A stretch of DNA of 64,000 bases from BOG-908 sp964242115 (lineage in GTDB: Bacteria; Pseudomonadota; Alphaproteobacteria; Acetobacterales; Acetobacteraceae), in the NCBI GenBank assembly GCA_964242115.1, contig CAXSZX010000007.1, positions 124,001 to 188,000 on the forward strand, given 5' to 3'. The position numbers and the translations under genes are program-made. Of the stretch, positions 59,612-64,000 are shown one piece after another. The notes under the pieces are model-generated. The model saw only the letters and a program-made list of their open reading frames with translations. It did no database searches and had not been told where the DNA came from. How positions within the stretch are numbered: the first letter of the stretch is position 1; each line of letters begins with the position of its first letter.

Positions 59612-60988
59612 TCACTCTGTCGGCATCTTGGAAAATTGCTCGACCAGGTCGCCCAAATGCCCGATCTCGTCCAGCCGCATCCCTTCGCCCGCCGCCGCGC
59701 GCCCGCCGCGCGCCACCCGCCTTGGCAGCACCGCGCGTTCGAACCCAAGCTTCTGCGCCTCCTTCAACCGTGCGTCCGCCTGGCTCACCTGCCGGACTTC
59801 GCCGGATAGTCCCACCTCGCCAAAATACACGGTGCCCGCGTCCGTCGGCTGGTTGGTGGCTGCCGAGGCCAGGGCCGCAGCCACCGCCAAGTCGGCCGCC
59901 GGCTCGGTGATACGCAGGCCGCCGGCCACGTTTAAAAACACGTCCGAGCCGGACAGGCGCAGCCCGCAGCGCGTCTCCAGCACCGCCAGCAGCATGGACA
60001 GCCGGTTGCCGTCCCAGCCCACCACGGCTCGCCTGGGCGTCCCGCCGGCATTGGGTGCGAGCAGCGCCTGTATCTCCAGCAGTACCGGCCGCGTGCCCTC
60101 CAGCCCGGCGAACACCGCGCTGCCGGCGATGTTGCCGCGGCGTTCTGCCAGGAACAGCGCAGATGGGTTGGCCACTTCGGCCAGCCCGCGGTCGGTCATC
60201 TCGAAGACGCCGATCTCGTCGGTTGCGCCGAAGCGGTTCTTGGTGCCGCGCAGGATGCGGAACTGGTGGCCTCGGTCGCCTTCGAAATGCAGTACGGCGT
60301 CCACCATGTGTTCCAGCACGCGCGGGCCGGCCAGCGCGCCCTCCTTGGTCACGTGGCCCACCAGGATCAGGCAGAAGCCGCGCTGCTTGGCCAGGCGAAT
60401 CAGCTCGAAGCCGGCGGCGCGCACCTGGGTGACGGTGCCTGGCGCGCTGTCCACGCTGTCCAGCCACATGGTCTGAATGGAGTCGATCACCACCATCGCC
60501 ACGTCGCGCTCGGCCTCCAGCGAGCCGGCGATGTCGCGCACGCTGATGGTGGCCGCGAGCTCCAGCGGTGCGTCGGCCAGGCCCAAGCGATGGGCGCGCA
60601 GGCGGATCTGTTCGATGGCCTCCTCGCCGGAGATGTAGAGCACGCGGCTCCCGGCCCGGCTCAGCGCCGCGGCCGCCTGCAGCATCAGCGTGGACTTGCC
60701 GATCCCCGGGTCGCCGCCCACCAGGATGGCGCTGGCAGCCACCAAGCCGCCGCCCAGCACGCGGTCCAGCTCGCCGATGCCGCACAGCAGACGCGGCGGC
60801 GGGGCGGCGCTGCCGGCCAGTCCTGTGAAGGCGACGCGGCCGCCCGGCTTGCGTGCAGGACCCGGCTTTGCCTCGGACTTCTCCTCGACGATGGTGTTCC
60901 ACTCGCCGCACGCATCGCACTTGCCGGACCATTTTGGATAGGTGCTGCCGCAGGATTGGCAGACGAAGAGCGCGACAGCTTTGGCCAG
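59612..60988 (-). CDS. radA: DNA repair protein RadA, apparent CTG start
   Basis: A 458-residue branch-migration ATPase. An N-terminal C4 zinc finger (CQSCGSTYPKWSGKCDACGEW, residues 10-30) leads to Walker A GGDPGIGKST, the RadA motif KNRFG, and a C-terminal Lon-like domain (GLSGEVRQVSQADARLKEAQKLG). No ATG, GTG or TTG lies in frame between an upstream TGA and the zinc finger. The codon where family members begin (M-AKAVALFVCQSCG) is CTG at 60988, with AAGGTG four bases upstream. A start-codon search limited to usual codons would begin at 60760 and lose the zinc finger. Confidence 0.9.
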   Translation of the reverse strand: MAKAVALFVCQSCGSTYPKWSGKCDACGEWNTIVEEKSEAKPGPARKPGGRVAFTGLAGSAAPPPRLLCGIGELDRVLGGGLVAASAILVGGDPGIGKSTLMLQAAAALSRAGSRVLYISGEEAIEQIRLRAHRLGLADAPLELAATISVRDIAGSLEAERDVAMVVIDSIQTMWLDSVDSAPGTVTQVRAAGFELIRLAKQRGFCLILVGHVTKEGALAGPRVLEHMVDAVLHFEGDRGHQFRILRGTKNRFGATDEIGVFEMTDRGLAEVANPSALFLAERRGNIAGSAVFAGLEGTRPVLLEIQALLAPNAGGTPRRAVVGWDGNRLSMLLAVLETRCGLRLSGSDVFLNVAGGLRITEPAADLAVAAALASAATNQPTDAGTVYFGEVGLSGEVRQVSQADARLKEAQKLGFERAVLPRRVARGGRAAAGEGMRLDEIGHLGDLVEQFSKMPTE

Positions 60989-60992
60989 GGTA

Positions 60993-60998
60993 CACCTT
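60993..60998 (-). promoter_or_regulatory. Ribosome-binding site supporting the radA CTG start
   Basis: AAGGTG on the minus strand, four bases before the CTG codon. The 333-base gap 60989-61321 otherwise holds two repeat copies and no gene. Confidence 0.55.
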
Positions 60999-61043
60999 GC
61001 GTTCGAACTTGGGCGCGCAGAGTCGCGCGCTTGCGTTCAGTTA

Positions 61044-61107
61044 GGCAAGGCAAGCGGTCCCTTTTAACAAAAAAGGCCAAAAAAACTTTGCGTCGCTGCT
61101 GTCGATC
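61044..61107. repeat. Paired-hairpin element, left half, decayed
   Basis: GGCAAGGCAAGCGGTCCC with a broken T-run/A-run stem, AAAAAACTTTGCG and CTGCTGTCGATC. It lies upstream of radA. Confidence 0.78.
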
Positions 61108-61152
61108 AGCTCGTATCAGCGGCTCGTAGTCACGACCCGCGTACAGTGTAGC

Positions 61153-61290
61153 AAGAAAGCAAGGCCTGCTTTTTTGAAAAAAAGCAGCAAAAAACTTTTG
61201 GTTCTTGGTGTCGCGATGGTTCTGCAGCGCGCGCCTGAGGAAACAAAAGTTTTTTGGTTCCTTTTTTTTTAAAAAGCTGCTTGCCTTGCC
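61153..61290. repeat. Paired-hairpin element, left CTGC arm
   Basis: A left CTGC arm (GCAAGGCCTGC...GCAGCAAAAAACTTTTGG), the centre GGTGTCGCGATGG and a right arm starting GGTTCC but ending AGCTGCTTGCC, so its two sides no longer match. Confidence 0.87.
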
Positions 61291-61321
61291 TCTCACCGGT
61301 CGAGATTTCGAGCCGCGAGTA

Positions 61322-61951
61322 TTACACCGCTGCGTTCGCGCCGCGGCGGCGCGTGGCCAGGAAGGTTGCGGCTATCAGGCCTAGCCCAAGCACGCCTACA
61401 GACGAGGGTTCGGGCACTGCGGTTGCGGACACGCTCTCCAGCAGGCCGTCCGCACTCGAGCCGGACGTCGAGGTGTCCCTGAACAACAGCGTGCTGATTG
61501 CCGCCGTAGCCGTGAACGTGAAGCTCTCGGCGTTGAACAGGTTGCTGAAGTTCGATGTGCCGGTAGGGTCGCTGACGCTCGTCGTCAGGTTACCGACGGT
61601 TACCGCAAGCGACTGCGTCTCGTTGTCGCCGAACGTCCCATACATGAACGACAGATTGTAGAGCTGGCCTACGACCGTTGCAAAGGTCTGCGACAGTGTG
61701 CCGTTCGACGTTCCGCCGCCGCCGAACTGCGCCAAGTTGTTGGCACGCGCGTTCGTCCCGCCGCAACAAATGCTGAACCCGGACTCGCTGCTGGTGCCGA
61801 TGCCGCTCGAGGACGCCGTCCAGCCGGCCAGGCTGGGCAAGCCGGCGGTGGTGAAGGTGCCGTTGGTGATCAGGTCGGCATGCGCCTGCGTCGCACCCAC
61901 AAAGGCGAGCGCCAAGGTGGCCGCCGCAGTCTTCCACGAAAATCCAAGCAT
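61322..61951 (-). CDS. PEP-CTERM sorted exported protein
   Basis: A 209-residue secreted protein. The signal peptide (MLGFSWKTAAATLALAFVGATQAHAD) leads to a Ser/Thr/Gly/Asn-rich beta-sandwich, and the C-terminus is the PEP-CTERM sorting tag: VPEPSSVGVLGLGLIAATFLA then RRRG. The tag implies a cell-envelope exosortase (not in this window) and usually an exopolysaccharide-linked role. The cysteine pair CC in FSICCGG is unusual for the family. The ATG at 61951 is the one starting the signal peptide. Confidence 0.85.
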   Translation of the reverse strand: MLGFSWKTAAATLALAFVGATQAHADLITNGTFTTAGLPSLAGWTASSSGIGTSSESGFSICCGGTNARANNLAQFGGGGTSNGTLSQTFATVVGQLYNLSFMYGTFGDNETQSLAVTVGNLTTSVSDPTGTSNFSNLFNAESFTFTATAAISTLLFRDTSTSGSSADGLLESVSATAVPEPSSVGVLGLGLIAATFLATRRRGANAAV

Positions 61952-62093
61952 GTGCAGATATCCCGATACGGATTGGTTGACAGCCAGGAACGTCGCTGCG
62001 CTGCATACCATGCTACTACACGGTTATGTTACTGAACAGAGATAATTACATGGCCGGCAGATAATTCTGGCGAGGCGTCTGGCCGGCTCCGCT

Positions 62094-62510
62094 TCAGCGC
62101 CCCACCGGCGGCATCACCTGACAGAACCGCAGTCGGTAGCCGTCCGGGTCCAGCACCTCGAACGCCAGATGTCCCACGCGCACGCCGTCCTCCTCGCGCC
62201 AGCTCTCCGCCATCGGCCGGTCCAGCCGCGCGCCGTAGGCCTCTACGCTGCTCAGCACCGCGTCGGCGTCCTTCGTCCAGACCAGCAACGTCACCCCGCG
62301 TCCGAACGGATAGGCCAGGTTGTCGCCGCTCGCGCCCGCGCTCTCCGCAAGCTCGACGGACACGCCGTCGCGCTCCAGCTCCGCCCGCCGGTGCTCCGGC
62401 TCGTAGCGCATGGTGGTGAAGCCCAGCACGTCCGTATAAAACCGCAACGAACGCGCGAACCCGCTGCACGCGAGTGCGATCTGCGCGCTCAATTCGGCAA
62501 CTCGAGCCAA
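62094..62510 (-). CDS. VOC-family (glyoxalase/bleomycin-resistance-like) protein
   Basis: A protein of about 138 residues with one VOC fold: LRFYTDVLGFTTMRYEPEHRRAELERDGVSVELAE and HLAFEVLDPDGYRLRFCQ, including likely metal ligands. Function unknown. The start is unclear. TTG at 62510 gives MARVAELSAQ, a plausible native N-terminus, but without a ribosome site. A GTG at 62585 would add ~25 residues translated from the adjoining repeat (KYFGSVFQKRTACLAF), as seen in SsuC. A separate start may have been lost to the repeat. Confidence 0.72.
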   Translation of the reverse strand: MARVAELSAQIALACSGFARSLRFYTDVLGFTTMRYEPEHRRAELERDGVSVELAESAGASGDNLAYPFGRGVTLLVWTKDADAVLSSVEAYGARLDRPMAESWREEDGVRVGHLAFEVLDPDGYRLRFCQVMPPVGR

Positions 62511-62520
62511 CAAGTGAAAG

Positions 62521-62650
62521 GCAAGGCAAGCGGTTCTTTTTTGAAAAACAGAACCAAAATACTTTTGTTCCCTAGAGTACGCCACTCCGCGACAGCAGGA
62601 CCAAAAGTTTTTTGCTGCTTTTTTTCAAAAAAGCAGGCCTTGCTTTCTCG
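62521..62650. repeat. Paired-hairpin element
   Basis: A left GGTTC arm (GGCAAGGCAAGCGGTTC...GAACCAAAATACTTTTG), the centre CTCCGCGACAGCAGG and a right CTGC arm (GCTGC...GCAGGCC). It is directly upstream of, or partly within, the VOC gene. Confidence 0.93.
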
Positions 62651-62699
62651 CCGCAAAATCACCCCTCCGAACGCACTACCGGTATCCACTCATTGCCAC

Positions 62700-63239
62700 T
62701 CACTTCGGAACAAGCGTCAGCACCGCCTGCGGCGCCGGCACTTCGGTCGAGACCAGCACGTGCATCGGCTGGCCGGCCAGCGTCAGGCTGAACGCCGTCT
62801 GCGTCACCCCCGGCCTGCCTTTTGCACCGCCGGCGTTGCCCAGTGGCGTCAGCGGCACCTGGTTCTCCTTCGACGCCTGGTTCAGCAACGCGATCACCTG
62901 GCCGCCATCGGCGCGTTCGGCCACTGCCTCGCAGCCGCCATCGTCCAGCGAGACCAGCGCCAGCTTGATCACCTGGTAGCTGACGTCGAACACCTGCCCG
63001 TGTCGCCCGGCCAGGAAGGCCTGCTGCGCGGTGGCCGGCATCTGCGGCGCGTGCTGCTCCTCGAGGAACGAGCGCAGCCCCGCCACGTCGCTGGCGAAGT
63101 GCAGGCAGGTGGCGCTGAATAGGCCCACCACCTGATCCGCACCCGACTCCGGCGTGGCCTGCGTCGGCGGCGTCTGCTGCGCCAGGGCAGGGGTGGCACC
63201 GGCCAGACAGGCGGCGGCAGCCAGGGTGGCGAAACGCAT
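62700..63239 (-). CDS. Small exported protein, possibly NMCC_0638-like
   Basis: A 179-residue protein with a signal peptide (MRFATLAAAACLAGATPALAQQ). Two cysteines, in SATCLHFASDV and DDGGCEAVAE, probably form a disulfide. The pattern ATCLHFASDVAGLRSFLEEQHAPQMP recalls the NMCC_0638 group of periplasmic proteins, but I hold this loosely. The ATG at 63239 follows GAGGAGA, one of the strongest ribosome sites in the window. Confidence 0.62.
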   Translation of the reverse strand: MRFATLAAAACLAGATPALAQQTPPTQATPESGADQVVGLFSATCLHFASDVAGLRSFLEEQHAPQMPATAQQAFLAGRHGQVFDVSYQVIKLALVSLDDGGCEAVAERADGGQVIALLNQASKENQVPLTPLGNAGGAKGRPGVTQTAFSLTLAGQPMHVLVSTEVPAPQAVLTLVPK

Positions 63240-63376
63240 CGGTATCTCCTCGGACGCGGTTGTTAGTCTGAACGGCTTTTTTGTCAGGAAAAAGACACGA
63301 GGGCCGTGTCTGTGCACGTCCGGTGCTCACCCTAACCGGCCGTATAGATGGCTGTTGCTGGCGGGCTCAGAGCGAC

Positions 63377-63495
63377 AAGAAACCAAGCCTGCTTTTGCAA
63401 AAAACGTAAGTCATGCAGGCGAGAACTTTCCCGCAGCGACCGCTGAAGGAACAAAGGTTGTTTGGTTCTTTCGTTCAAAAAAGGACCGCTTGCTT
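63377..63495. repeat. Paired-hairpin element, left arm decayed
   Basis: The left side CAAGAAACCAAGCCTGC with a broken stem, a CCCGCAGCGACCGC centre, then GAACAAAGGTTGTTTGGTTC and an arm ending GGACCGCTTGC at the mlaF-like stop codon (minus strand TGAAGCAAGC). Confidence 0.82.
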
Positions 63496-64000
63496 CACTT
63501 CCTGAGCTCCATCTGGATCGGCCCCTCCCGCCGCCCATGGGTAAACTGGTCCACCAGAGCGTTGCCGCTATCGAGCAGGTGCGACGCCGCACCTTGCCAG
63601 ACCAGCCGCCCGCGAAACAGCATCGCCGCCTGGTCGCCGATACGCGCTGCACTCGCCATGTCGTGGGTAATGGCCACCGCCGTGCTGCCCAGCCGGCGCA
63701 CGCAATCGGTGATCAGCCCGTCGATCACCGCGCCCATGATCGGGTCCAGCCCGGTGGTCGGCTCGTCGAAGAACAGGATCTGCCCGCCGGCGGCGATCGC
63801 GCGCGCCAGCCCCACCCGCTTCTGCATGCCGCCAGACAGCTCCGCCGGCTGCAGCTCGCCCACGCTGGGGTCCAGCCCCACCTGCGCCAGCAGTTCGCCC
63901 GCTCGCACCCGCGCCTGCGCGCGCGTCGTCCGCCCCTGCGCCAGCAGCCCGAACGCCACGTTCTCCCAGACCGGCAGGCTGTCGAACAGCGCCGCGTTCT
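63495..64000 (-). CDS. mlaF: MlaF-like ABC transporter ATP-binding protein (partial)
   Basis: The last ~168 residues of an ABC ATPase whose start lies beyond the window edge. It reads ...NAALFDSLPVWENVAFGLL, then signature LSGGMQKRVGLARAIA, Walker B ILFFDEPTTGLDP and the switch histidine in AITHDMASA. The LSGGMQKR signature and the LFDSLPVWENV Q-loop neighbourhood are typical of MlaF/Ttg2A, which drives phospholipid transport between the outer and inner membranes. The permease and MCE-domain genes would be expected upstream, outside the window. Confidence 0.85.
   Translation of the reverse strand, partial: NAALFDSLPVWENVAFGLLAQGRTTRAQARVRAGELLAQVGLDPSVGELQPAELSGGMQKRVGLARAIAAGGQILFFDEPTTGLDPIMGAVIDGLITDCVRRLGSTAVAITHDMASAARIGDQAAMLFRGRLVWQGAASHLLDSGNALVDQFTHGRREGPIQMELRK

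Noticed and set aside
59541..60995. 484-residue frame overlapping radA
   Set aside because: It is a different frame from RadA; the RadA frame carries the zinc finger, Walker A and KNRFG motifs throughout.
3790..63495. Calling every element arm an intrinsic terminator
   Set aside because: The stem is T/A-rich, is followed by an A-tract rather than a U-tract in one direction, and lies inside operons and divergent promoter gaps. A terminator role is possible for convergent copies only.
81..63495. CRISPR array or phage/IS remnants
   Set aside because: Repeats are dispersed rather than regularly spaced with unique spacers, and no cas, transposase, integrase or phage genes are present.
1..64000. 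tRNA, rRNA or riboswitch genes
   Set aside because: I looked for T-loop-like GGTTCGA motifs with acceptor stems and for known riboswitch cores in the longer gaps and found none convincing. GGTTC matches belong to the repeat arms.

Overview
The window is a gene-dense, high-GC chromosomal segment from an alphaproteobacterium. The most likely home is Rhodospirillales/Acetobacteraceae. This placement is inferred from GC-rich codon use, a TIGR02300-type acidic zinc protein, a complete System I haem-handling tail (ccmC-D-E-F-G-H-I), a PimA/PimC/PimD-like acyl-CoA module, the UdgX/DUF4130/radical-SAM DNA-repair set, and housekeeping genes (radA, argH, aroQ, accB, accC, cysE). I see no phage, transposase, CRISPR array, tRNA or rRNA.

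Layout. 0-6 kb: a coniferyl-type aldehyde dehydrogenase and a sulfonate operon (ssuA-ssuD-ssuC-ssuB). 6-10 kb: an ECF sigma/anti-sigma pair, a MaoC hydratase and an M20 dipeptidase. 10-14 kb: a UdgX locus in which the DUF4130-UdgX reading frame is cut by one in-frame TGA, with a cytochrome P460 gene between it and its radical-SAM partner. 14-19 kb: a COG4280 membrane pair, a sulfotransferase-like protein, cysE, and a YciI/EVE/NlpC-like operon. 19-25 kb: cytochrome c maturation. 25-28 kb: aroQ-accB-accC. 28-34 kb: two very large beta-strand-repeat proteins. 34-47 kb: small zinc proteins, a metallo-hydrolase, a CDF metal exporter, a TlpA-like protein, a DUF938 methyltransferase, a two-domain glycosyltransferase, a gamma-glutamyltransferase and a GNAT. 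47-55 kb: an OFA-type transporter, a KirBac channel, and a ligase plus two acyl-CoA dehydrogenases. 55-64 kb: secreted proteins, argH with an LptM-like lipoprotein, a TlpA thioredoxin, radA (apparently with a CTG start), a PEP-CTERM protein, a VOC protein and the edge of an mlaF-like ATPase.

The most striking feature is not a gene. Almost every gap between genes carries a copy of one dispersed element of about 130-150 bp. It consists of two hairpin arms in opposite orientation around a short centre marked by CTGTCGCG/CGCGACAG. I find 47 copies or half copies, about one per 1.4 kb. The stems come in three versions (GGTTC/GAACC, CTTC/GAAG, CTGC/GCAG) that differ by paired substitutions. Two-armed copies nearly always combine a GGTTC arm with a CTTC or CTGC arm, so the element is polar. 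Arms often begin within a few bases of a stop codon, lie inside operons as well as between them, and in places have become coding sequence (N-termini of SsuC and CcmH; C-termini of a glycosyltransferase and a transporter). By architecture it resembles ERIC/BIME elements, but I do not recognise the sequence as a named family.
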